Shown here: positions 49,003-56,851 of the stretch, piece after piece
How the letters are laid out: every line of letters begins with the position of its first letter
Numbering within the stretch: position 1 is the first letter of the stretch
Assembly: GCF_026723825.1 (NCBI RefSeq)
Contig: NZ_CP113519.1
Span: forward strand, 2,790,001 to 2,854,000
Reading direction: 5' to 3'
Length of the DNA: 64,000 nt
From: Pseudomonas sp. GOM7
GTDB lineage: Bacteria > Pseudomonadota > Gammaproteobacteria > Pseudomonadales > Pseudomonadaceae
Translations under genes and position numbers: made by a program
The notes under the pieces: model-generated
Told to the model about the DNA's origin: nothing
Databases searched by the model: none
What the model saw: only the letters and a program-made list of their open reading frames with translations

Positions 49003-49038
49003 AGCCGCCGCAGCTGCGAGTGCGGCTGCTACCTTTTT
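49003..49038 (+). terminator. candidate terminator after syrC
   Basis: AGCCGC ... GCGGCT stem (49003-49008 with 49022-49027) followed by a run of five T at 49034-49038, 18 bases after the syrC stop. A short stem, so moderate support only. Confidence 0.4.
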
Positions 49039-49210
49039 AAAGGGTTCTTCGCGGAATCTGGGGAAGTCGGCTTGATATCGGACTGGCAATACGGTCTTGG
49101 TTTTTCAGGCGTCTGTTCCGAATAGCCGCGTTTTTGCTGATGTTCTTGGTTTCGCCCTCCCGGGCGAGTCACTTTTGACGGGCAAAAGTAACCAAAACCC
49201 TCCGCCCGGT

Positions 49211-49624
49211 CATCCGGCCCTGGCTGCGCCAGGGTTCGCTCACTCCATCGTCGCTCCAGAGGCCCGCCGCGGTGGGCCATCCTTGGCCCATCGCGGCTCT
49301 CGCGGCATCCATGCCGCTCAACCTCTTCCACGACGATTCCGTTCGCCCTCCTGGGCGGGCTCTGCACGCGCCTGAACTTCCGGTAACTCAGGTGTAGCTA
49401 GAAGTGCTCTGGCAAGAGCGACAGCGAACGACAGACCCGTCGAGTTAAACCGATAGTTTCAGGCGCGCGAATGGCCCCCTTCAGAAGGGTGAGTGGAATC
49501 GTTGCGCAGAGGGGCGAGCGGCATGGATGCCGCGAGAGGCTTAAAGGGCCAGGGATGGCCCTTGTAAGCCGACCCTCGGAGCAGCGATGGAGCGAACGAA
49601 CCCCGGCGCAGCCGGGGCCGGATG
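49211..49624. repeat. large imperfect inverted repeat in the 48986-49919 intergenic region
   Basis: Two arms of about 130 bases (49211-49341 and 49495-49624) are inverted, imperfect copies separated by about 150 bases. A 23-base stretch is an exact inverted match between 49297-49319 and 49516-49538. Small open frames here (for example 49097-49375 and 49471-49719) look like by-products of the repeat. The style resembles dispersed intergenic repeats common in Pseudomonas. The rest of the 934-base gap shows no convincing gene. Confidence 0.7.
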
Positions 49625-49919
49625 GCGGGGCCTGGCCTTTTTGCCTTCTTTTGTGGCGTTTGACAAAAGAAGGTCGCCGGGGGGCGAAACGGGAGATATC
49701 AGCAGAACGCGATAAGTAGCTTTACACCGAGAACGAAAGCACACTCACATAAACTTGCCAGTCCGGTATCAACCAGGCATTCCCCCTGAATAGGCTAGGT
49801 AGGCAACTTTAGCTGCGAGACTGCCTGATGTTCACAGCAGATCGCGAATGTCCTGGCCCTTGCGCGGCTGAAGCCACCGGGCAGTTCAGGCCCTGACCGG
49901 ACGGCGGCGCATGCAGACC

Positions 49920-52900
49920 TCACCCCATGCCCAGCCTCCGCTTCAGGCACTGCAGCACGTCGTCCACCCAGGTAAAGATCACCGGCACCACCAGCAGGCT
50001 CAGCACGGTCGAGGCCAGCAGGCCGCCCATCACGATCACCGCCATCGGCTGGCGGAACGCCGGGTCTTCGCCGAAGCCCAGGGCGGTGGGCAGCATGCCG
50101 CCACCCATGGCCAGGGTGGTCATGATGATCGGCCGCGCGCGCTTGTGGCAGGCATCGATCAGCGCGTCGTAACGGCTCATGCCCAGTTCACGGCGCGCGA
50201 CGATGGCGTACTCCACCAGCAGGATGGAGTTCTTGGTCACGATGCCCATCAGCATCAGGAACCCGATCACCGACGGCAGCGAGAAGCTCATGCCGCACAG
50301 GATCAGCGCCAGCAGCGCGCCGCCCAGCGACAGCGGCAACGCCGAGAGAATGGTGGCCGGCTGCATGAAGTCGTGGAACAGCAGCACCAGCACGGCATAC
50401 ACGCACAGCACGCCGATGGCCATCGCCAGGCCGAAGCTGGCGAACAGCTCGGTCATCAGTTGCAGCTCGCCCTGCTCGACGATCTTCACCTGCTCAGGCA
50501 GATGCTGCATGGCCGGCAACTGCTGCGCCTCGGCCATCACGTCACCGAGGTTACGACCATTGAGTTCGATCGACAGGGTGATGTTGCGCAAACGATCCAG
50601 ACGGGTGATCTGTGCCGGGCCACTGCCCATGCTCAGCTCGCCCAGCGAGGCGAGCGCCACCTGGCCGTCATGGCCGGCTACCCGCAACTGGCCGATCAGG
50701 CCCAGGTCGTGACGCACCGCCGGATCCATGCGCACCCGCACATCCACCTGGCGCTGTGAAAGGTTGATCTTGCCCAGTTGCGAGCTGTACTGCCCGTAGG
50801 TGGCCATACGCAGGGTATCGGCAATGGCCTGGCTGGTGATGCCGAGGGCGGCAGCACGCGCCGGATCCGGGTGCATCTGGATCTCCGGGCGTTGCAGGGC
50901 GCTGCTGGAGGACACCGTGCCGATGCCGGGAATCTGCCGCAATTGCGGCTCCAGCGCCTGTGCGGTGCGCTCCAGCAGATCGCCGTCGTCACTGGCCAGC
51001 ACGATGCTGAGCTTTTCGCCGCTGCTGTCACCACCGACGTCGACGCGCACCCCCGGCAGGCTGCGCAGGGCCTGGCGCATCTTCGCTTCCACCGCGCTCT
51101 GCCTGACCGAACGCTGGTCGCGGGGCACCAGCTCGACGGTCAGCACCGCATCGCCGGCGCCGATGATGCCTGCCGCGCCTGCAGCGGAGCTTTTTGCCGA
51201 ACCGACCACCGCGAACACATGCGCCACTTCAGGAATTTCCCGCAGGCGCTGATCCGCCTGCCGGGTGATCTGCGCAGTCTGCTCCAGCGTGGTACCCGGC
51301 GGCATCTCCAGCATTACCTTGCTGGTGCCACTGTCCTGCGCGGGCAGAAAGCTGGTGGACAGCCAGGGGATCAACCCCAGGGTGCCGATGAAGAACAGGG
51401 TGACGGCCAGGAAGGTGGCGCGGCGCCGCGTCAGCGTCAGGTGAATCCAGCCCAGGTAGCGCTGCATCAGCGCGCTGTCGCGCTCGGGCTCATGGCGAGC
51501 CTTGAGGAAATAGGCGGCCATCATCGGCGTCAGCACCCGCGCCACCAGCAGCGAAAACAGCAGCGCCACCGAAGCGGTCACGCCGAACTGGCGGAACAGC
51601 TTGCCCACGACGCCGCCCATGAAGGCGGTAGGCAGGAACACCGCCACCAGGGTGAAGGTCGTGGCCAGCACCGCCAGGCCGATTTCCCCGGCGGCTTCGC
51701 TGGCGGCGCGGGCCGGCGGCGTGCCACCGCGCAGGTGGCGGGCAATGTTTTCGATCTCGACGATGGCATCGTCCACCAGCACCCCGATCACCAGCGCCAG
51801 GGCCAGCAGCGAGATGGTATTGAGCGTGAAGCCCGCCAGGTACATCACCCCGAAGGTCGGCAGGATCGACAACGGCAACGCCGTGGCGACGATCAGCGTG
51901 GCGCGCCAGTCGCGCAGGAACAGCCCGACCACCAGCACCGCCAGCAGCATGCCCTCATACAGAAGGTGCATCGAGTCGTGGTAGTTGGCCAGGATCGGCC
52001 GCACCGTATCGCTGACTTCGGTGATCTTCACCTGCGGGTGCTGGGCCTGGAAGCTGGCCATCGCCTCGCGTGCGCCCTGCGCCACCTCCACGTCGGAAAA
52101 CCCCAGCGAGCGGGTCAGTTGCACGCCGATCACCGGCTTGCCGTCATGAAAGGCCAGGCTGCTGCGTTCGGCGTGGCCGTCGCGGACAGTGCCAAGCTGG
52201 CTCAGTGGTAACAGCCGCCCGTCCGCGCTGGGAATCGCCAACCTGCCCAGTACCGCTGGATCGTCGATTGCACCCAGGGTGCGTACCGCCTGCTGACCGC
52301 TGCCCAGGTTGCCCTGGCCACCCGAGTTGTCCTTCTGCACGGCCCTGAGCTGGGCGTCGACCTCGGCCACACTGACGCCCAGCCCGGCCATCAGCGCCGG
52401 GTCAAGGTCCACCTGAATCTCACGATCGACACCGCCGCTGCGCGCGATCTGGGCGATGCCGGGAACGCTCAGGAGCTTTTTCGCCAGGTCGTTATCGACG
52501 AACCACGACAACGCCTCCTCGTCCATCCCCGGCGCCTCGACCACGTAGCTGAGCAATGGCGCAGCACTGGTAGTCAGGCGCGACACCGACGGCGTGTCGA
52601 GGTTGGCCGGTAGCTCCGGCATGGCGCTGTCGACGGCGTTGCGCACCTCCATCAGCGCTTCGTCGCCGTCCTTGTCGATTTCAAAGCTGACGCTGATGGT
52701 CACCGCGCCGTCGGTGATCACCGTATTCACGTGCTTGAGCAGGCGCAGCGAGGTCAGGCGATCCTCCAGCTTGCGCGCCACCTCGGTTTCCAGCTGTTCG
52801 GGGGCGGCACCTTCCAGGGAAGCGGTGATGTTCACCACCGGCAGATCCATGTCCGGGAAGTCCTGGATGGGCAGGCGCTCGAAGCCCAGCCAGCCGAACA

Positions 52901-52967
52901 GCGTCAGCACGATGAACAGCAACACACCGGGTACCGGGTAGCGAATCGACCAGGCTGAAAGGTTCAT
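49920..52967 (-). CDS. pseC: RND efflux pump, PseC-like
   Basis: A 1015-residue inner-membrane RND transporter, normal length, with the N-terminal helix, two large periplasmic loops and twelve-helix layout of the family. The proton-relay acidic pair sits in GVLVDDAIVEIENI. It should act with the adaptor and outer-membrane factor encoded just upstream as a proton-driven tripartite pump. The ATG overlaps the adaptor stop by 4 bases (ATGA, 52964-52967). A three-gene RND operon (PseABC) within the P. syringae syr-syp island contributes to syringomycin/syringopeptin secretion; order and context here match, hence the symbols. Direct identity to PseC was not measured. It converges on syrC across a 934-base gap. 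Confidence 0.9.
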   Translation of the reverse strand: MNLSAWSIRYPVPGVLLFIVLTLFGWLGFERLPIQDFPDMDLPVVNITASLEGAAPEQLETEVARKLEDRLTSLRLLKHVNTVITDGAVTISVSFEIDKDGDEALMEVRNAVDSAMPELPANLDTPSVSRLTTSAAPLLSYVVEAPGMDEEALSWFVDNDLAKKLLSVPGIAQIARSGGVDREIQVDLDPALMAGLGVSVAEVDAQLRAVQKDNSGGQGNLGSGQQAVRTLGAIDDPAVLGRLAIPSADGRLLPLSQLGTVRDGHAERSSLAFHDGKPVIGVQLTRSLGFSDVEVAQGAREAMASFQAQHPQVKITEVSDTVRPILANYHDSMHLLYEGMLLAVLVVGLFLRDWRATLIVATALPLSILPTFGVMYLAGFTLNTISLLALALVIGVLVDDAIVEIENIARHLRGGTPPARAASEAAGEIGLAVLATTFTLVAVFLPTAFMGGVVGKLFRQFGVTASVALLFSLLVARVLTPMMAAYFLKARHEPERDSALMQRYLGWIHLTLTRRRATFLAVTLFFIGTLGLIPWLSTSFLPAQDSGTSKVMLEMPPGTTLEQTAQITRQADQRLREIPEVAHVFAVVGSAKSSAAGAAGIIGAGDAVLTVELVPRDQRSVRQSAVEAKMRQALRSLPGVRVDVGGDSSGEKLSIVLASDDGDLLERTAQALEPQLRQIPGIGTVSSSSALQRPEIQMHPDPARAAALGITSQAIADTLRMATYGQYSSQLGKINLSQRQVDVRVRMDPAVRHDLGLIGQLRVAGHDGQVALASLGELSMGSGPAQITRLDRLRNITLSIELNGRNLGDVMAEAQQLPAMQHLPEQVKIVEQGELQLMTELFASFGLAMAIGVLCVYAVLVLLFHDFMQPATILSALPLSLGGALLALILCGMSFSLPSVIGFLMLMGIVTKNSILLVEYAIVARRELGMSRYDALIDACHKRARPIIMTTLAMGGGMLPTALGFGEDPAFRQPMAVIVMGGLLASTVLSLLVVPVIFTWVDDVLQCLKRRLGMG

Positions 52968-54070
52968 GGTGTGTCGCCTGCGCCAGGTACCACGCTGACC
53001 TTGGCGCCATCGGCCAGGAACGCACCGCCGCTGCGCACTACCGGGGTCTCCGCATCCAGGCCGCTGAGCACTTCGACGGCCTGCTGCTGACGCCGCCCCA
53101 GGGTCACCAGCCGTTGCCTGACGTGCTGGTCGGCATCGACGGTGAACACATACGAACGCCCGTCGCGCAGCACCACCGCCGAATCCGGCAGGGTCAGCGC
53201 ATCACGGGCCGGCAGCTCGATCTGGCCACTGGCATACATGCCGGCCTGGGCCGGGCTGCCGACCGGCAGTGCCACATAGACCAGCGCACGGCTGGTCTTG
53301 GCATCAAGCGAGGGTGACACCAGGCGCACCTGGCCGGTGACTTGGCGACCATCGGGCAACTGCACCCGGGCAACCTGCCCTACCTGAACCTGCGGCAATT
53401 GCCGGGCGTCCAGCTCGGCCTGCCACTCGATGCGGTTGCCGCGGATCATGCGAAACAGTTCGTCGCCAGCGGCCAGCACCTTGCCGAGCATCGCCGTACG
53501 TGACGAAATGACCCCGTCGTCGACCGCCAGGATCCGGGTCTGGCCTAGATTGATGCGGGTCGCCCGCAAATCGGCTTCGGCGCTGGCCAGTTCGGCCTTG
53601 GCCACCGCCACCTGGATGCGGTACTGCTCGCGCTGCTGGTCGGACAGCGAGCCGCCCTGCCCCACGACCTGCGCGCGGCGGTCGTTGGAACGGGCCTGTT
53701 CCAGGTTGGCGCGCGCCTGAGCCACGGCGGCTAGCTGTTTCTGTTCCTGGGCCTGGACGGTTTCCGCCGCCAGGGTCGCCAGAACCTGGCCTTTCTTCAC
53801 CTGGCTGCCGACATCGGCGTTCAGGCTGGCAATACGCAAGCCACTGGTTTCGGCGTCGATCACCGCCTCCTGCCAGGCCGCCAGTGCGCCGCTGGCCTGT
53901 AATACACCAGGCCACTGCTGCAGCCGGGGCTTGACCACTTCCACGCTCAGGCTGCTGACCGCTTCGCTCGGTGCGCCGTTTTCCGGCGGCGGTGCGCAAC
54001 GGCTCAGCAGCAGCGCCATCCCGCCAATGCCGGCAGCGGCCAGCAAGGTGTTGCGCATCCAGGGCTTCAT
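52964..54070 (-). CDS. pseB: periplasmic adaptor of RND pump, PseB-like
   Basis: A 368-residue membrane-fusion protein. It has an N-terminal hydrophobic segment ending LLLSRCAPPPENG, a lipoyl half-motif (GLRIASLNADVGSQVKKGQVL), a coiled-coil hairpin rich in Ala, Gln and Glu (about 105-170), the returning lipoyl half, and beta-barrel domains. The Cys near residue 25 could be a lipidation site, but the Arg before it is unusual for a lipobox. The start at 54070 is chosen because its ATG overlaps the outer-membrane-factor stop (ATGA, 54067-54070); the longer frame to 54127 would overlap by 61 bases. It links the RND pump to the outer-membrane channel. Confidence 0.9.
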   Translation of the reverse strand: MKPWMRNTLLAAAGIGGMALLLSRCAPPPENGAPSEAVSSLSVEVVKPRLQQWPGVLQASGALAAWQEAVIDAETSGLRIASLNADVGSQVKKGQVLATLAAETVQAQEQKQLAAVAQARANLEQARSNDRRAQVVGQGGSLSDQQREQYRIQVAVAKAELASAEADLRATRINLGQTRILAVDDGVISSRTAMLGKVLAAGDELFRMIRGNRIEWQAELDARQLPQVQVGQVARVQLPDGRQVTGQVRLVSPSLDAKTSRALVYVALPVGSPAQAGMYASGQIELPARDALTLPDSAVVLRDGRSYVFTVDADQHVRQRLVTLGRRQQQAVEVLSGLDAETPVVRSGGAFLADGAKVSVVPGAGDTP

Positions 54071-55518
54071 CTGCCACCTCCCGGCAACGAAGACGGCTGG
54101 CGGGCCAGCGGAGCATCGGGCTGCCAACCGCCGCCCAGGGCTTTGTACAGATCGATCCAGTCACGCACCTGGTTCTGCTGCAGGGTGATGAGCTGGATGT
54201 CGGCTTGCAGCGCCTGGCGACGCGCCGTCTCGCGATCCAGCAGGCTGGCATTGCCAGCCTGCCAGTTGCGGTCGATGGCCTCGAAGGAGGCCTGGTAACC
54301 CGCGCTGGCCCGCTCGGCCGAGGCTTCGCGACGGCTGCTGGCGTCCAGCCTTACCAATGCCTGTTCCACTTCCATTACCCCGCTGCGCAGGGTTTGCCGA
54401 TAGGCCGCCACCGCCGCGGCATAGGCCGCCTCGGCGCCGCGCTGGGTGGCCAGGCGGCGGCCCCCGTCAAGCAGCGGTAGCGAGATGCTCGGCCCCAGGG
54501 TCCAGCTACGGTTGACCTGGCCGATCTGCGCGCCGGAGGTGAACGTGCCCACCAGGCTCAGGCTGGGCAGGCGGTCGGCCTTGGCGACGCCGATTTCGGC
54601 ATTGGCGGCGGCCATTTCCCGCTCGCGTGAAGCAATGTCGGGACGTTGCCGGATCAGATCCGCCGGGATCTGCGTGACCTGTAGCTGCGCGGGCTGCGGC
54701 AGGCGCGCCGGCACCGAGTCGAGCACGCTGAGCACACGCGGTTCATCGCCGCCGGTCAGGGCGACCAGACTCTTGACCAGCAGTTGGCACTGCGACTGCT
54801 GCTCGATCAACGCCGACTGGCTGCTGGCGGCACTGGCGTCGGCCAATGCGGCGTCGGCGCTGGAAATCAACCCGGCCTGCAGGGACTGCCGGGTGGCCTC
54901 GGCAGTGGCCTGCTGCGAGCGCAGTTGATCCGCGTAGCGCTGGCTGAGCAACTGGCAGCCGCGGTATTGCACGTAGTCATTGGCCACCTGCGCGGCCAGC
55001 GACACGCGTGCGTCGTGCCAGTCGTCGACCCGCGCCTCCAGGCGTGCCTGGCCGGCCTCGTTGTTGCGCCGCAGCTTGCCGAACAGGTCCAGCTCCCAGC
55101 TAGCATCGAGGGTCTTGGCATAGCCTGAACCACCGACCTTCTGCTCGCCCTGGCGCCGGCTGCCACGGCCTACCTGGTATTGACCGTTGGCCTGGGGCCA
55201 GGCATCGGCCTCAAGGCTGCCCAGCGTGGCCCGCGCCTGGGCGATATTGGCCCAGGCCTGATCCATGCTCGGGCTGTCGGCCTCGGCCATGCGCAATAGC
55301 TGGGTCAGCGCCGGATCGTTGAACTGCTGCCACCACTGCTGCAGCCCACTGACCGTGCCGCCATGCGGCAACGGCGCGTGCCATTGCGGGTCGAGCGGGA
55401 CCTGCGGACGCTGGTAGTCCGGGCCCAGCATGCAGCCGCTCAAGGCAAGCGCAGTGCAGGCCCAGGCCAGTAACGGCAGGCGTTTGAGAGGGTCGAGGCG
55501 ATACGTGAATGCGGGCAT
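54067..55518 (-). CDS. pseA: outer-membrane efflux lipoprotein (OprM family), PseA-like
   Basis: A 483-residue TolC/OprM-type channel. The signal peptide ends in a lipobox, ALALSGC, with the lipid-bearing Cys near residue 29, followed by the family opening MLGPDYQRP. Two repeats of the family's alpha-helical barrel are evident, with the PADLIRQRPDI motif near residue 280. First gene of the pse operon. No Shine-Dalgarno precedes the ATG at 55518, and the syr-syp box at 55553 is only 34 bases away, with a TAATTT -10-like hexamer at 55529-55524, so the transcript may be leaderless. The outer-membrane factor role is certain; lipopeptide export is inferred from context. Confidence 0.92.
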   Translation of the reverse strand: MPAFTYRLDPLKRLPLLAWACTALALSGCMLGPDYQRPQVPLDPQWHAPLPHGGTVSGLQQWWQQFNDPALTQLLRMAEADSPSMDQAWANIAQARATLGSLEADAWPQANGQYQVGRGSRRQGEQKVGGSGYAKTLDASWELDLFGKLRRNNEAGQARLEARVDDWHDARVSLAAQVANDYVQYRGCQLLSQRYADQLRSQQATAEATRQSLQAGLISSADAALADASAASSQSALIEQQSQCQLLVKSLVALTGGDEPRVLSVLDSVPARLPQPAQLQVTQIPADLIRQRPDIASREREMAAANAEIGVAKADRLPSLSLVGTFTSGAQIGQVNRSWTLGPSISLPLLDGGRRLATQRGAEAAYAAAVAAYRQTLRSGVMEVEQALVRLDASSRREASAERASAGYQASFEAIDRNWQAGNASLLDRETARRQALQADIQLITLQQNQVRDWIDLYKALGGGWQPDAPLARQPSSLPGGGR

Positions 55519-55552
55519 GGAGGAAATTAGACCTGCCGCCCCGAAACGCGTC

Positions 55553-55572
55553 TGTCACCAGAAACCGGGACA
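55553..55572 (-). promoter_or_regulatory. syr-syp-type box for pseABC
   Basis: TGTCACC-N6-CGGGACA, identical in both half-sites to the syrP box at 44769. It lies only 34 bases before the pseA ATG, with TAATTT 23 bases from its proximal edge. Confidence 0.8.
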
Positions 55573-55598
55573 ACCTCGGCGCCGCTCACCAGCTTTTC

Positions 55599-55618
55599 TG
55601 TCCCGGCTTCAGGTGTCA
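55599..55618 (+). promoter_or_regulatory. degenerate syr-syp-like box before the small SyrC-N-like gene
   Basis: TGTCCCG-N6-GGTGTCA: one half-site is good, the other degenerate. Polarity fits a plus-strand target starting at 55765. Weaker than the other boxes. Confidence 0.4.
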
Positions 55619-55764
55619 GACACCTGGGCTCAACGATGATCAACTGGCAAACCTGCGATTCCCAAGGCGCACCCATCCGTTGGCCTGCAGTCGAAGCCAC
55701 CTGATCCATTGATGCCATAACGCTGCCCCCCACGTGCGCAGCGTGACCGTCCGGAGTTCAGCCC

Positions 55765-56163
55765 ATGTCCCAAACCCAAGATGTTGCCCTGCGCTTATGT
55801 GAAACCGTCAGTCGCTACCGGCACCTGGCCGAGCAGTTGCCAGCGCCGATATGCCTGAGTTTCCTGGCCCGTGAAGGTGAACCGGCCCCCGAGGAAGCCA
55901 GCCACAGCGTGCGTGCCACCGAGCGCGCGCTGAACTCCGTACTGGTGCGGGTGGGTGTGCGCCCGGTGTACTACGTGCATGGCCTGGCGCAGGCGCTGAG
56001 CGAAGACGAATGCCTGCTCAGCACCCAGCTATGCCAGGCACTGGATTACACCTACACGCATTTCGATGAAGCGGAGAATTGCAAGACCCTGGCACGGGTG
56101 GTCAAGGCGTTCGATTTCGACAACGCCAGCGCCGCGCGCGAGTCTGTTCCTGGGGCGGTGTAA
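55765..56163 (+). CDS. stand-alone protein resembling the SyrC N-terminal domain
   Basis: A 132-residue protein with no catalytic motif. It resembles residues 5-110 of the SyrC homologue at 47819: both share the pattern LR(V/L)C(Q/E)xVxxxRHLAxxLP(S/A)P near the start, a central G-V-rich stretch followed by a Leu-Ala-Gln motif, and a final A(D/F)FDF-type segment. The hydrolase domain is absent. GGAG lies 8 bases before the ATG. It diverges from pseA and converges on the hydroxylase gene at 56226. It may be a docking or chaperone-like partner in chlorothreonine transfer, but no function is known to me. Similarity was judged by eye, and the coding call is supported by the homology and ribosome binding site. 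Confidence 0.75.
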   Translation: MSQTQDVALRLCETVSRYRHLAEQLPAPICLSFLAREGEPAPEEASHSVRATERALNSVLVRVGVRPVYYVHGLAQALSEDECLLSTQLCQALDYTYTHFDEAENCKTLARVVKAFDFDNASAARESVPGAV

Positions 56164-56225
56164 AGCGCCCTGCCATCCGCTCCGAACAGTGCCGACGCTG
56201 TCCGGCGCGGTTGACAGGGCCTGGT

Positions 56226-56837
56226 TCAGGCAGCCATGTGCAGTTCGCGATAGAACTCCATGTACAGCACGGTGCGGTGGCCTCGCGAGGCGTTCACGGC
56301 GAAATGATCCAGCGAGCCGTCGAAGATCACCAGGTTGCCGTTGGTGCTCTGGTTGAAACTGCCGTTCACGTTCAGATAGGCGTAGTTCTGCTCCAGTGGT
56401 GCATCGACGGTCAGTTGCATGTGCAGCAGCCCCTCTTCCCAGGTGCCGGTGTGCGCATGGGTGCCGAGGAACACATTGGGCTCCATGCGCAGCAGCGCGC
56501 ACAGTTTGATGCCAGGCACCTGGGCCAGCAGGTCGAGGGTACGCGGCATCGCTGCGCGGGCGTGGGGAATGGGGGTGTCGTAGGCCACCAGACCGTACTG
56601 GGTCCATTCGGGCATGGGCTGCATGTTGTCGCCCCAGCCCCACAGCCAACCGTATTCACCGCCGGCCTGCATGTGCTGGTCGACCTCGTCGACGATTTCG
56701 GTGATGGACTTGCCGACCCGGTTGATGGTCAGCGTGGGGGCGTCGAGGGCGAGGAATTCCTGGCGTATCACTTCCCAGTTGTTGGCCAGGCGCTGCAGGT
56801 GCGGAAAGCGGCTGGTGTCATAAAACGAGGGGCGCAT
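56226..56837 (-). CDS. aspartyl/asparaginyl beta-hydroxylase-family oxygenase
   Basis: A 203-residue protein matching the Asp/Asn hydroxylase (AspH-type) cupin fold. Key residues: H127-A-H129-T-G followed by H139 (first metal ligand region, GTHAHTGTWEEGLLHMQL), then FDGSLDHFAVNASRGHRTVLYMEF with the second ligand H178 and the 2-oxoglutarate Arg R188. It should be an Fe(II)/2-oxoglutarate hydroxylase acting on a free or carrier-bound amino acid or on the peptide. AAGGAG precedes the ATG by 7 bases. It is the last gene of a three-gene minus-strand set (cupin, MFS, hydroxylase), 14 bases after the MFS stop, and also has its own box inside the MFS gene. The island already has SyrP for hydroxyaspartate, so its substrate is open. 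Confidence 0.85.
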   Translation of the reverse strand: MRPSFYDTSRFPHLQRLANNWEVIRQEFLALDAPTLTINRVGKSITEIVDEVDQHMQAGGEYGWLWGWGDNMQPMPEWTQYGLVAYDTPIPHARAAMPRTLDLLAQVPGIKLCALLRMEPNVFLGTHAHTGTWEEGLLHMQLTVDAPLEQNYAYLNVNGSFNQSTNGNLVIFDGSLDHFAVNASRGHRTVLYMEFYRELHMAA

Positions 56838-56851
56838 CGGGGGTCTCCTTC

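Noticed and set aside
49097..49719. Small open frames in the 49.0-49.9 kb gap
   Set aside because: They fall in the inverted repeat, occur on both strands with mirrored sequence, and lack ribosome binding sites; best explained as repeat by-products.
54070..54127. Longer start for the efflux adaptor at 54127
   Set aside because: It would overlap the upstream gene by 61 bases; the ATGA overlap at 54070 and the following hydrophobic leader are far more typical.
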